From contig NZ_JAPEMB010000001.1 in NCBI RefSeq assembly GCF_026343125.1, forward strand, positions 5,027,501-5,091,500: DNA of 64,000 bases, read 5' to 3'. The position numbers and the translations under genes are program-made. Positions within the stretch are counted from its first letter, which is position 1, and every line of letters starts with the position of its first letter. Shown piece by piece: positions 1 through 8,333 of this stretch. The notes below the pieces were generated by a model. That model did not search any database, was not told the DNA's origin, and saw only the letters and a list, made by a program, of their open reading frames with translations. The stretch comes from Streptomyces sp. NBC_00094. GTDB taxonomy: Bacteria; Actinomycetota; Actinomycetes; Streptomycetales; Streptomycetaceae.

Positions 1-881
1 CCCAGCTGGCCCGCGACGAGGGCCTCACCGTCCGCTGGCAGGAGGCCCGCGGCGGCCGGGGCGCGCTCGTCCGCACACTGCGGCAGCTCGCCCGGCCGCT
101 GCGCTCGGCGGAGCGCGTCATCATCGGCGACCCGTTCTCCCGCTACGTACAGCTGCTCCTGACGCTCTTCTCGCCCCGGCACCTGACGGTGGTCGACGAC
201 GGCACCGCCACCATGGAGTTCGCCGCCCAGCTCGGCCGCGGCGAGCGCCTGGTGCGCTGGCACCGCAAGGGCAGCCTGGGCCCGCGCGAGCTGGTCCTCG
301 CCCCGGTGACCTCGATGGCCCGGCGGCGCCTCGCCCCGGCCCGGGGCCGTACGGTCGAGGTCTTCACCTCCCTGCCCGTCGAGGCCCCGGCCGGCATCCG
401 GGTCACGGAGAACTCCTACGCCTGGACCCGGACCCGCTTCGGCCCCCCGCTGCTCACCGGCGGCGCGGACCTGGTCGGCACCTCCCTCGTCGAGACGGGT
501 GTGGTCGACGCCGGGCACTACGCCCGGGTCGTCGCCGAACTCGCCCGTACGTACGGGGCGACCCGCTACTTCGCGCACCGCAGGGAGAGCGCCGAGAAGC
601 TGCACGCGATCGCCGTCGAGACCGGCCTCCAGGTGGTCAGGCCCGACCTGCCCCTGGAGCTGATCGCCCGCCGCGGCCCGATCGGCCGCACGGTCGTCAG
701 CTTCCCTTCCACGGTCGTCCACACCCTGCCGCTGGCCCTCGCCGGTACGGGGGTGAAGGTCGCCGTCATCGAGGTCGCGCCCGAGTGGCTGCGGGCGACC
801 GCCTCGCCGCGCGCCCAGGGCTTCCTGTCCGGAGTGGCGGGCACGGCGGCCCACGACGTGGCCCGGCTCGAATTCGGCTGA
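1..881 (+). CDS. Partial surface-glycan glycosyltransferase-like protein
   Basis: The frame is open from base 3 with no start codon before it, so the N terminus lies outside the window; 292 residues and the stop at 879-881 are visible. A hydrophobic strand with IIGDPFSRY is followed by VVDDGTATMEF. A DDG motif after a strand is typical of the polysialyltransferase/CPS sialyltransferase group, and the two-lobed alpha/beta pattern fits a GT-B-like enzyme. From memory, Streptomyces carries cell-wall teichulosonic (Kdn) acid genes immediately upstream of this nucleoside locus, so a role in transferring a nonulosonic acid to a wall glycopolymer is plausible. Family assignment is by motif only; a generic hypothetical protein remains possible. 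Confidence 0.6.
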   Translation, partial: QLARDEGLTVRWQEARGGRGALVRTLRQLARPLRSAERVIIGDPFSRYVQLLLTLFSPRHLTVVDDGTATMEFAAQLGRGERLVRWHRKGSLGPRELVLAPVTSMARRRLAPARGRTVEVFTSLPVEAPAGIRVTENSYAWTRTRFGPPLLTGGADLVGTSLVETGVVDAGHYARVVAELARTYGATRYFAHRRESAEKLHAIAVETGLQVVRPDLPLELIARRGPIGRTVVSFPSTVVHTLPLALAGTGVKVAVIEVAPEWLRATASPRAQGFLSGVAGTAAHDVARLEFG

Positions 882-997
882 GCGTACCCACACAGAAGGG
901 GCTTCATGCCTGGCAAACCGAGATTCTTTCCCCTAAGGGGCTGAACTTTTCGTGATCAACGGGCAGTTGATCTCCGAAGGGGCCTACCCTTCAAAAG

Positions 998-2218
998 GTG
1001 AACCAGTTGAAGTCCCGTGAGCCAGGCTCCGTCACCCTGCCCGGAACGCTGTCCGCACCCCTGCGCGCCGAACTGATCGCCTTCCGCAGGGACTTGCACA
1101 TGCACCCCGAGCTGGGCAACCAGGAGTTCCGTACGACCGCCGCGCTCAAGGCCCGCCTGGAGGCGGCCGGCCTCGCGCCGAAGGTCCTGCCGGGCGGCAC
1201 CGGACTGATCTGTGACATCGGCACCCCGGACCGCCGCCGGCCGATGCTGGCGATCCGCGCCGATCTCGACGCGCTGCCCATCCCCGACGTCAAGACCGTC
1301 GCCTACCGCTCCACCGTGGCCAACCGCGCGCACGCCTGCGGACACGATGTCCACACCACCACCGTCCTGGGCGCCGGACTCGTCCTCGCCGACCTCGACC
1401 GGCAGGGCCTGCTCCCGAGCGCGGTACGGCTCCTCTTCCAGCCCGCCGAGGAAGTGCTGCCCGGCGGCGCCGCCGACGCGATCGAGGCCGGCGTGCTCGA
1501 CGGGGTCGGCCGGATCATCGCCGTCCACTGCGACCCCAAGGTGGACGCGGGCAGGATCGGGCTCCGTACCGGCCCCATCACCTCCGCCTGCGACCGGCTC
1601 GAAGTGACCCTCGACGGCCCCGGCGGCCACACCGCCCGCCCGCACCTCACCACCGACCTCGTCACCGCCGCCGCCCGGATCGCCACCGACGTCCCCGCCG
1701 TCCTGGCCCGGCGCGTCGACGCCCGCTCGGGCCTCTCGGTCACCTGGGGGCGCATCGAGGCCGGTCACGCCTGCAACGTCATCCCGCAGCACGCCGAGCT
1801 CTCCGGCACCGTCCGCTGCCTCGACCTGCCGACCTGGCGCGACGCGCCGGACCTGGTCCACGCGGCGATCGACGAGATCGCGACCCTGCACCGGGCGAAG
1901 TCGACCGTGAACTACGTCCGGGGCGTCCCCCCGGTCGTCAACGACCCGGTCGTCACCGAACTGCTCGCCGACGCCATGACCGCCCGCCGCGGACCGTATG
2001 CGATCGAGGACACCGAGCAGAGCCTCGGCGGCGAGGACTTCTCCTGGTACCTGGAGCACGTCCCCGGCGCCATGGCACGCCTCGGCGTCCGCACCCCTGG
2101 CGACACCCGCGTCCGCGACCTGCACGCCGGCGACTTCGACGTGGACGAGCGCTGTGTCGAGGCCGCGGTGGAGCTCTTCACGGCCGCGGCCCTGATCGAC
2201 GCAGGCTCGCGCCCCTGA
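998..2218 (+). CDS. M20 family metallo-amidohydrolase (AmiA/AmiB-like)
   Basis: A 406-residue zinc-dependent amidohydrolase of the M20 peptidase family. Visible marks are HMHPELG near residue 34, the metal-binding ACGHDVHTT near 111, the catalytic and metal-binding pair in PAEEVLPGGA near 149, and a C-terminal metal His in DLHAGDFDVD near 374. Length and motif order are normal for amidohydrolases acting on N-acyl amino acids or similar amides. The GTG at 998 was chosen because the protein lines up with the family from there; its ribosome site is poor (AAAAG directly before it). A short palindrome, CCCCTAAGGGG at 930-940, lies in the upstream gap. In Mycobacterium (from memory) M20 genes amiA1/amiB1 sit beside punA and pmmB, so proximity to nucleoside genes is conserved, but no functional link is known to me. 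Confidence 0.88.
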   Translation: MNQLKSREPGSVTLPGTLSAPLRAELIAFRRDLHMHPELGNQEFRTTAALKARLEAAGLAPKVLPGGTGLICDIGTPDRRRPMLAIRADLDALPIPDVKTVAYRSTVANRAHACGHDVHTTTVLGAGLVLADLDRQGLLPSAVRLLFQPAEEVLPGGAADAIEAGVLDGVGRIIAVHCDPKVDAGRIGLRTGPITSACDRLEVTLDGPGGHTARPHLTTDLVTAAARIATDVPAVLARRVDARSGLSVTWGRIEAGHACNVIPQHAELSGTVRCLDLPTWRDAPDLVHAAIDEIATLHRAKSTVNYVRGVPPVVNDPVVTELLADAMTARRGPYAIEDTEQSLGGEDFSWYLEHVPGAMARLGVRTPGDTRVRDLHAGDFDVDERCVEAAVELFTAAALIDAGSRP

Positions 2219-2242
2219 CCGGCGCAGGCTCGCGCCCTGACC
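2198..2242. repeat. Tandem ~22-bp repeat spanning a stop codon
   Basis: The last codons and stop of the M20 gene (2198-2220) are repeated almost exactly at 2221-2242, and a decayed third copy follows near 2262-2284. The unit core is GCAGGCTCGCGCCC. It looks like a local slippage duplication. Confidence 0.7.
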
Positions 2243-2573
2243 GACGCCGCTCGTGCTCCCGGCCGGCGCCGGCTCGCGCCCTGGCAGGCGGGGCTCGTGT
2301 CCCCCCTCCGCGGCCGGATGGATGGCGGGCCCCGTCATCCGTCCGGCCCACAGCCCGGAGTGTCGTCCGTCCGGCCTCTGTCGGGGACCCCGTCCGGGGC
2401 GGTATAACCGGCGGTACCGGGCCGAACGCCCCCGGTCGCTTCGGCTGGCCGGTTCGCGACGATCCGATAACGACTCATGAACGGGTCTTTAACTGACATC
2501 TACGCGCGTTACGATCGCCGCGAAACCAGCGCCGGAAGAGGCGCTTTCGGTCAGTCTTGAAGGGACCCTCCTC
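2219..2573. other. 355-bp intergenic region upstream of bmpA
   Basis: Between the M20 gene and bmpA. The left part holds decayed copies of the repeat at the M20 stop. The right part (about 2455-2573) is less GC-rich and holds the bmpA promoter and operator and a good ribosome site (GAAGGGA before the TTG start). The 75-codon open frame at 2253-2480 has no family resemblance, no ribosome site and runs through the repeat and promoter, so I do not call it a gene. Confidence 0.7.
2488..2515 (+). promoter_or_regulatory. bmpA promoter with nucleoside-regulon operator (site 1)
   Basis: CTACGCGCGTTA at 2500-2511 matches the shared operator CTACGCGCGTAG at 10 of 12 positions. It lies between a -35-like TTTAAC/TTAACT (around 2488-2494) and a -10-like TACGAT (2510-2515), where a bound repressor would block RNA polymerase. 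Five other nucleoside gene sets in the window have the same element. Confidence 0.65.
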
Positions 2574-3623
2574 TTGCGCCGGATCACCAGGATCACGACC
2601 GTGGGCATCGCCTCCGCGGCGCTCGCGCTCTCGGCCACCGCCTGTGGCAAGTCTTCGAACGACTCGGGCTCCGGCTCGGACTCGGCGTCGAAGGCCGCCA
2701 TCGCGTACGACATCGGCGGCCGTGGCGACCAGTCGTTCAACGACGCCGCCTACGCGGGCCTGAAGAAGGCCGAGGACGAGCTCGGCGTCAAGGGCTCCGA
2801 GGCCGAGCCGTCCGAGGGCGAGGGCGACGCCGACAAGGTGCAGCGCCTCACCGCGCTCGCGCGCGCCGGGAACAACCCGGTCATCGGCGTCGGCTTCGCC
2901 TACGCGCCGGCGATCGAGAAGGTCGCCAAGGCCTACCCGAAGATCACCTTCGGCCTCATCGACGACACGTCGAAGACCGGCCCGAACATCGCCAACCTCG
3001 TCTTCAACGAGGAGCAGGGCTCCTACCTGGCCGGCGTCGCCGCCGCCAAGGCGTCCAAGACCGGCACGGTCGGCTTCATCGGCGGTGTCGAGGTTCCGCT
3101 GATCAAGAAGTTCGAGGCGGGCTTCGCGCAGGGCGTCAAGGACACCAACCCCAAGGCGAAGGTGCTCGTCCAGTACCTGACCCAGCCGCCGAACTTCGAC
3201 GGCTTCGCCAAGCCCGACCTCGGCAAGGCCGCCGCGCAGGGCCAGCTCGACAAGGGCGCCGACGTGATCTACGCCGCCGCCGGTCTCGCCGGCTCGGGCT
3301 CGATCGAGGCCGCCGCGACCGCGGGCAAGTGGGCCATCGGCGTCGACTCGGACCAGTACAACCAGGCGGGTCTGGCCTCGTACAAGGACCACATCCTGAC
3401 CTCGGTCACGAAGGACGTCTCGGACTCCGTCTTCAACCTGATCAAGTCGGTCAAGGACGGCAAGCCGCAGACCGGTGAGATCCGCTACGGCCTCGCCACG
3501 GACGGTGTCGGCCTGGCCGACTCCAACCCGGCGTACCAGAAGATGACCGATGTCACCGCCGCCGTGGAGAAGGCGAAGAAGGACATCGTCGACGGCAAGA
3601 TCACGGTCAAGACCGCTCCGTAA
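2574..3623 (+). CDS. bmpA: BMP-family nucleoside-binding lipoprotein
   Basis: A 349-residue substrate-binding lipoprotein of the basic membrane protein (BMP/PnrA) family, which captures purine and pyrimidine nucleosides for ABC import. The N terminus is a lipoprotein signal peptide with the lipobox ending at Cys24 (ALSATAC), then a Gly/Ser-rich tether. The mature domain begins with IAYDIGGRGDQSFND, typical of BMP proteins, and contains VGFIGGVEVPLIKKFEAGF. The TTG start at 2574 is preceded by GAAGGGA at good spacing. The importer genes follow after a hairpin, and cdd and deoA come next, which supports nucleoside as ligand. Promoter and operator site 1 lie directly upstream. Confidence 0.9.
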   Translation: MRRITRITTVGIASAALALSATACGKSSNDSGSGSDSASKAAIAYDIGGRGDQSFNDAAYAGLKKAEDELGVKGSEAEPSEGEGDADKVQRLTALARAGNNPVIGVGFAYAPAIEKVAKAYPKITFGLIDDTSKTGPNIANLVFNEEQGSYLAGVAAAKASKTGTVGFIGGVEVPLIKKFEAGFAQGVKDTNPKAKVLVQYLTQPPNFDGFAKPDLGKAAAQGQLDKGADVIYAAAGLAGSGSIEAAATAGKWAIGVDSDQYNQAGLASYKDHILTSVTKDVSDSVFNLIKSVKDGKPQTGEIRYGLATDGVGLADSNPAYQKMTDVTAAVEKAKKDIVDGKITVKTAP

Positions 3624-3648
3624 GGACAGCAGGTCACGATCTGAGCCC

Positions 3649-3700
3649 GAGGGCCCGACCCCAGTGGCACCCCCACTGGAGCCGGGCCTTCGGGGCCCTC
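3649..3700 (+). terminator. Nested hairpin after bmpA
   Basis: Outer arms GAGGGCCC (3649-3656) and GGGCCCTC (3693-3700) enclose an inner hairpin CCAGTG (3661-3666)/CACTGG (3674-3679). It lies just after the bmpA stop and before a second promoter. It could stop or reduce transcription so that the abundant binding protein is made in excess over the membrane parts, a common arrangement for importers. Confidence 0.55.
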
Positions 3701-3751
3701 TCGTGCGGGTTCCGATCCGATTCCCGTACGGGTTTTCATTTTCCGGCAGCG

Positions 3752-3766
3752 CTACGCGTGTAGATG
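3752..3766 (+). promoter_or_regulatory. Operator site 2, upstream of nucleoside ABC genes
   Basis: CTACGCGTGTAG at 3752-3763 differs from the shared operator at one of 12 positions. Its right end overlaps a possible -10 (TAGATG, 3761-3766). Transcription would then start near 3773, downstream of the first ATG of the reading frame at 3764. Confidence 0.6.
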
Positions 3767-3838
3767 TCTCTCTGGCACGATAACTTCGCCCCGCCCTGCC
3801 CTCCCGCTCCCACTCCTTCCGGCCAAGGAGAGTGCGTC

Positions 3839-5476
3839 ATCAACGCGTCCAGCCCCCCTGCCGTAGAACTCCACGGCATCACCAAGCGCTTCCCCGGCGT
3901 CGTCGCCAACAAGGACATCGCCATCACGGTCCGCAAGGGCACCGTGCACGCCCTCATCGGCGAGAACGGTGCCGGCAAGTCGACCCTCATGAAGATCCTC
4001 TACGGCATGCAGAAGCCGGACGAGGGCACCATCGCCGTCGACGGCGAGCAGGTCACCTTCTCCAGCCCGGGTGACGCCATCGCGCGCGGCATCGGCATGG
4101 TGCACCAGCACTTCATGCTCGCCGACAACCTCACCGTCCTGGAGAACGTCGTCCTCGGCGGCGAGAAGCTCTACGGCATCGGCGCCAAGGCGCGGAAGAA
4201 GATCCAGGAGATCTCCGACGCGTACGGCCTCGGGGTCCGCCCGGACGCGCTGGTCGAGGACCTCGGGGTCGCCGACCGGCAGCGTGTGGAGATCCTCAAG
4301 GTCCTCTACCGCGGCGCCAGGATCCTCATCCTCGACGAGCCGACCGCCGTCCTCGTCCCGCAGGAGGTCGACGCGCTCTTCGACAACCTGCGCGAGCTCA
4401 AGTCCGAGGGCCTGACGGTCATCTTCATCTCGCACAAGCTGGGCGAGGTCCTGAAGGTCGCCGACGACATCACCGTCATCCGCCGGGGCACCACGGTCGG
4501 CACCGCCGACCCGAAGACCGCCACCACCAAGCAGCTCGCCGAGCTGATGGTCGGCAGCGAGCTGCCCTCGCCGGAGACCCGCGAGTCGACGGTCACCGAC
4601 GTCCCGATGCTCCAGGTCGAGAACCTGACGCTGGTCGAGAGCGGCGTCGCCGCCGTCCCGCTGACCACCGCCGCCCCGGCGGACCCGTCCCTCTCGGAGA
4701 CCGTCCACGAGGAGGCCGCGGCGGGCCGCAGGCTCCTCGACGACATCTCCCTCACGATCCACAAGGGCGAGATCCTCGGCATCGCCGGTGTCGAGGGCAA
4801 CGGACAGACCGAGCTCATCGAGACCCTCATGGGCATGTCCACCCCCGACGCGGGTGTCATCACCCTCGACGGCCGGGACATCTCCAAGGTCTCGGTGCGC
4901 AAGCGCCGCGAGGGCGGCATCGGCTACATCCCCGAGGACCGGCACCGCCACGGCCTGCTCCTGGAGGCCCCCCTCTGGGAGAACCGCATCCTCGGCCACG
5001 TCACCGAGGCGCCCAACTCCAAGCGAGGCGTCCTCGACCCGAAGGCGGCCCGCAAGGACACCGAGCGGATCGTGCGCGAGTACGACGTCCGCACCCCCGG
5101 GATCGAGGTCACCGCGGCCTCCCTCTCCGGCGGCAACCAGCAGAAGCTGATCGTCGGCCGCGAGATGAGCCACGCCCCGAAGTTCCTGATCGCCGCCCAC
5201 CCCACCCGCGGTGTGGACGTCGGCGCGCAGGCGCAGATCTGGGACGCGATCCGGGACGCCCGCCGCGAGGGCCTGGCGGTGCTGCTGATCTCCGCCGACC
5301 TCGACGAGCTGATCGGCCTCTCCGACACCCTCCGGGTGATGTACCGCGGCAAGCTCGTCGCGGACGCCGACCCCGCCACCATCACGCCCGAGGAGCTGGG
5401 CTCCGCCATGACCGGCGCGGCCAGCGGTCACCTCGAAGGCAACGAAGAGCAGCCCGAAGACGGTGACGCCCGATGA
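3839..5476 (+). CDS. Nucleoside ABC transporter, double ATP-binding protein
   Basis: Cytoplasmic ATPase with two nucleotide-binding halves, as in RbsA/MglA and NupO. Half 1 has Walker A GENGAGKST (about residue 41), an unusual signature (LGVADRQRVEI) and Walker B ILILDEPTAVL. Half 2 has a degenerate Walker A (GVEGNGQTE), signature LSGGNQQK and the Walker-B-like AAHPTRGVD typical of this group. The open frame extends to ATG 3764, but that codon abuts operator site 2 and has no ribosome site. A perfect AAGGAG at 3825-3830 lies 8 bases before ATC 3839, and family similarity begins there, so initiation at a non-standard codon (ATC 3839 or GTC 3836) seems likely. No other ATG, GTG or TTG is in frame before the domain. 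The gene overlaps the next by ATGA. Confidence 0.88.
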   Translation: MNASSPPAVELHGITKRFPGVVANKDIAITVRKGTVHALIGENGAGKSTLMKILYGMQKPDEGTIAVDGEQVTFSSPGDAIARGIGMVHQHFMLADNLTVLENVVLGGEKLYGIGAKARKKIQEISDAYGLGVRPDALVEDLGVADRQRVEILKVLYRGARILILDEPTAVLVPQEVDALFDNLRELKSEGLTVIFISHKLGEVLKVADDITVIRRGTTVGTADPKTATTKQLAELMVGSELPSPETRESTVTDVPMLQVENLTLVESGVAAVPLTTAAPADPSLSETVHEEAAAGRRLLDDISLTIHKGEILGIAGVEGNGQTELIETLMGMSTPDAGVITLDGRDISKVSVRKRREGGIGYIPEDRHRHGLLLEAPLWENRILGHVTEAPNSKRGVLDPKAARKDTERIVREYDVRTPGIEVTAASLSGGNQQKLIVGREMSHAPKFLIAAHPTRGVDVGAQAQIWDAIRDARREGLAVLLISADLDELIGLSDTLRVMYRGKLVADADPATITPEELGSAMTGAASGHLEGNEEQPEDGDAR

Positions 5477-6591
5477 TGAAGATCGACAAGGACAAGCTGA
5501 TCCTGGGCGCGGCGGGACCGGTGCTCGCCCTGGTCTCCTCGTTCGTGCTCACCGTGCTGGTGCTGCTGGCGACGGGCCTCGACCCGATCGAGCCGATCCA
5601 GCTGATGATCGAGAACGCCGGGTTCGCCGACATCCAGGTCCTGATCGTCAACCAGACAGGGATCTACTACCTGGCAGCCCTGGCCGTGGCCATCGGTTTC
5701 CGGATGAACCTCTTCAACATCGGTGTCGACGGCCAGTACCGTCTCGCCGCGATGGTCTCGGCCCTCGTCGGCGCCTCGATCGAGCTGCCCGGCCCGCTGC
5801 ACATCTTCGTGATCGTCGTCGTCGCGATGCTGACCGGTGCCTTCTGGGCCGGCATCGCCGGCATCCTGAAGACCACCCGCGGCGTCTCCGAGGTCGTCTC
5901 GACGATCATGCTGAACGCCATCGCGACCTCGCTGGTGGCGTATCTGATCCTGCCGAAGAACTTCGGCGTCCAGCCCGAGGGCTCGAACAACCTCACCACC
6001 GGTGAGATCTCCGAGTCCGGCTGGTTCCCCGGCATCGACATGGGCGAGGGCAACGGAGTCATCTACGGCTTCACGTTCGTCGCGCTCGCGCTCGGCGTCG
6101 TCTACTGGTTCGTCCTCAACCGCACCCGGTTCGGCTTCGACCTGCGCGCCACCGGCGCCAGCGAGTCCGCCGCCCAGGCCAGCGGCGTCGACGCCAAGCG
6201 GATGATCCTCACCTCGATGCTGCTCTCGGGCGCGCTGGCCGGCCTCGCCGGCATGCCGACGCTGCTCGGCGAGTCCCACACGTACAGCCTCGACTTCCCG
6301 GTCGGTGTCGGCTTCACCGCCATCACCATCGCCCTGCTGGGCCGGAACCACCCGGTCGGCATCTTCTTCGCGGCGCTGCTCTTCGCGTTCCTCGACAAGG
6401 CGTCCTCGTCGCTGGACACCGAGGGTTACCCGAAGGAGATCACCAAGATCATGCAGGGCATCATCGTGATCGCGGTGGTCGTCTCGTACGAACTCGTCCG
6501 CCGTTACGGCATCCGCCGTCAGCAGCAGAAGGTCGGCGAGGAACTCGCCGCCGGCGGCGCCATCAAGACCGACAAGGAGGTGGCGGCGTGA
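5473..6591 (+). CDS. Nucleoside ABC transporter permease 1
   Basis: A 372-residue integral membrane protein of the BPD_transp_2 class (NupP-like), with about eight to ten hydrophobic segments. It forms the channel with the next permease. The segment ESAAQASGVDAKRMIL is the cytoplasmic coupling loop that contacts the ATPase. ATG 5473 overlaps the ATPase stop (ATGA) and the 3' end overlaps the next gene by GTGA, so translation of the import genes is coupled. Confidence 0.9.
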   Translation: MMKIDKDKLILGAAGPVLALVSSFVLTVLVLLATGLDPIEPIQLMIENAGFADIQVLIVNQTGIYYLAALAVAIGFRMNLFNIGVDGQYRLAAMVSALVGASIELPGPLHIFVIVVVAMLTGAFWAGIAGILKTTRGVSEVVSTIMLNAIATSLVAYLILPKNFGVQPEGSNNLTTGEISESGWFPGIDMGEGNGVIYGFTFVALALGVVYWFVLNRTRFGFDLRATGASESAAQASGVDAKRMILTSMLLSGALAGLAGMPTLLGESHTYSLDFPVGVGFTAITIALLGRNHPVGIFFAALLFAFLDKASSSLDTEGYPKEITKIMQGIIVIAVVVSYELVRRYGIRRQQQKVGEELAAGGAIKTDKEVAA

Positions 6592-7850
6592 CCACCAGCA
6601 CCGTTTCCAAGCCGAGCGCCGCGCCCAAGGGCGGCGGACGCCACAAGCTCACCCTGCCGTGGATCATGCTGATCGTCGCGGCCGGTCTGGTTCTCTTCTC
6701 CCTGGTCCGGGTCGTCTCCGGGGCCAACGACCTCACCTCCGTCGGTCAGGTCTCCGGCGCGCTCCAGCTGGCCGTGCCGATCGGCCTCGCCGGTCTCGGC
6801 GGTCTGTGGGCCGAGCGCGCGGGCGTCGTCAACATCGGCCTCGAAGGCATGATGGTGCTCGGCACCTGGTTCGGCGCCTGGGCCGGCTACCAGTGGGGCC
6901 CCTGGGTGGGTGTCCTCTTCGGTCTGCTCGGCGGCGCGCTGGGCGGCCTGCTGCACGCGATCATCACCGTCACGTTCAACGTGAACCACATCGTCTCCGG
7001 TGTGGCGATCAACATCCTCGCGGTGGGCTTCACGCAGTACCTGTCGAACTTCACGTTCGCCGAGGCCGAGGGCGGCTCCTCCAAGCAGTCCCCGCGCATC
7101 GAACCGATCACCAAGATCACCATTCCAGGGTTGTCCGACTGGCTGGCGGACCTCCAGGGCAAACACTGGTTCCTGATCTCGGACATCGCCGGCATCCTCG
7201 GCGGTCTGGTCACCAACCTGTCGCTGCTGACCGTCGTCGCCGTCCTGCTGATCCCGGCCACCTGGTGGTTGCTCTGGCGCACGGCCTTCGGCCTGCGGCT
7301 CCGCTCCTGCGGTGAGAACCCGGTCGCGGCCGAGTCCCTCGGCGTGAACGTGTACAAGTACAAGTACATCGCCGTCACCACCTCGGGCGCCCTCGCCGGC
7401 CTCGGCGGCGCGTTCCTCGCGATCGTCGCCACCGGCATCTACCAGGAGGGCCAGACCGGCGGCCGTGGCTACATCGGTCTCGCCGCGATGATCTTCGGTA
7501 ACTGGATGCCGGGCGGCATGGCGCTCGGCGCGGGTCTCTTCGGCTTCACCGACAGCCTCAAGCTGCGCGGCGGCGCCGAGAACGTCCACGCGCTGCTGCT
7601 GCTCGTCGCCGTGCTGCTGGTGCTCGCCGCGGCCTGGCAGCTGTACAAGAAGAAGTACGTGGTCGCCGGGGTCTCCGCCGGCTTCTCCGCCACCTTCTTC
7701 CTCTGGTACGCGCTGACCGACGAGGTCCCGAGCCAGTTCGTCGACGCCGCCCCGTACATCACGACCCTGCTGGTGCTCGCCCTGTCGGCGCAGCGCCTGC
7801 GCATGCCCAAGGCGGACGGCCTGCCGTACCAGAAGGGCCAGGGCAAGTGA
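6588..7850 (+). CDS. Nucleoside ABC transporter permease 2
   Basis: A 420-residue multi-spanning permease of the same class (NupQ-like). It contains the family stretch WAERAGVVNIGLEGMMVLG and the coupling-loop segment PVAAESLGVNVYKYKYIAV. It has extra C-terminal hydrophobic segments compared with the shortest family members. It starts with a GTG that overlaps the preceding stop and ends overlapping cdd, which ties nucleoside uptake directly to deamination. Confidence 0.9.
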   Translation: MTTSTVSKPSAAPKGGGRHKLTLPWIMLIVAAGLVLFSLVRVVSGANDLTSVGQVSGALQLAVPIGLAGLGGLWAERAGVVNIGLEGMMVLGTWFGAWAGYQWGPWVGVLFGLLGGALGGLLHAIITVTFNVNHIVSGVAINILAVGFTQYLSNFTFAEAEGGSSKQSPRIEPITKITIPGLSDWLADLQGKHWFLISDIAGILGGLVTNLSLLTVVAVLLIPATWWLLWRTAFGLRLRSCGENPVAAESLGVNVYKYKYIAVTTSGALAGLGGAFLAIVATGIYQEGQTGGRGYIGLAAMIFGNWMPGGMALGAGLFGFTDSLKLRGGAENVHALLLLVAVLLVLAAAWQLYKKKYVVAGVSAGFSATFFLWYALTDEVPSQFVDAAPYITTLLVLALSAQRLRMPKADGLPYQKGQGK

Positions 7851-8251
7851 CGACGGCCCTTCCGGAGGCCGACTGGGAGGCCCTGCGGGTCACGGCCCGC
7901 GAGGCCATGGCCCGCGCGTACGCCCCGTACTCGGACTACCCGGTCGGCGCGGCGGCCCGCGTGGACGACGGACGGACGGTGTCCGGCTGCAACGTGGAGA
8001 ACGCCTCCTTCGGCCTGGGCCTGTGCGCCGAGTGCGGACTCGTCTCGCAGCTCCAGGCGACCGGCGGCGGCCGCCTGACGCACTTCGTGTGCGTGGACGG
8101 CCGGGGCGAGTCCCTGGTCCCGTGCGGCCGGTGCCGGCAGCTCCTGTTCGAGTTCGGCGGCCCCGAACTCATCCTGGAGACGCCCGCCGGGTTCCTGACC
8201 CTGGCCGAGATGCTGCCGCAGGCATTCGGCCCGGACCACCTTCGCAAGTAA
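7847..8251 (+). CDS. cdd: Cytidine deaminase
   Basis: A 134-residue zinc enzyme that converts cytidine and deoxycytidine to uridine and deoxyuridine. The zinc-site motifs are complete: CNVENASFG near residue 48, CAEC with the catalytic Glu near 63, and PCGRCRQ near 91. Use of Cys as first ligand (CAE rather than HAE) indicates the small homotetrameric type. Its GTG start overlaps the permease stop (GTGA), so it is the last gene of the import operon. Its product feeds deoA, 82 bases downstream. Confidence 0.95.
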   Translation: MTTALPEADWEALRVTAREAMARAYAPYSDYPVGAAARVDDGRTVSGCNVENASFGLGLCAECGLVSQLQATGGGRLTHFVCVDGRGESLVPCGRCRQLLFEFGGPELILETPAGFLTLAEMLPQAFGPDHLRK

Positions 8252-8304
8252 CACCTCGGAGCGGCCCTTCCGGCACGATGGAAGGGTCGCTCTCCCTTTT
8301 CCCC

Positions 8305-8318
8305 TCTATGCGCGTAGA
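8305..8318 (+). promoter_or_regulatory. Operator site 3, upstream of deoA
   Basis: CTATGCGCGTAG at 8306-8317 (11 of 12 to the shared operator; flanked T...A to give a 14-bp near-palindrome). It lies 16 bases before the deoA ATG, with the ribosome site AAAGAGG following, so deoA can be controlled separately from the import operon. Confidence 0.65.
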
Positions 8319-8333
8319 AAGAGGCACCACCTC

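Noticed and set aside
2253..2480. Open frame of 75 codons before bmpA
   Set aside because: It runs through repeats and the bmpA promoter, lacks a ribosome site and resembles nothing known to me.
3752..5431. Very long open frames antisense to real genes (also 956-2338, 12504-13772, 29577-31814, 31687-33174, 59881-61578)
   Set aside because: They mirror codon structure of high-GC genes on the other strand, have low-complexity Arg/Gly/Asp/Glu-rich translations, no ribosome sites and no family motifs.
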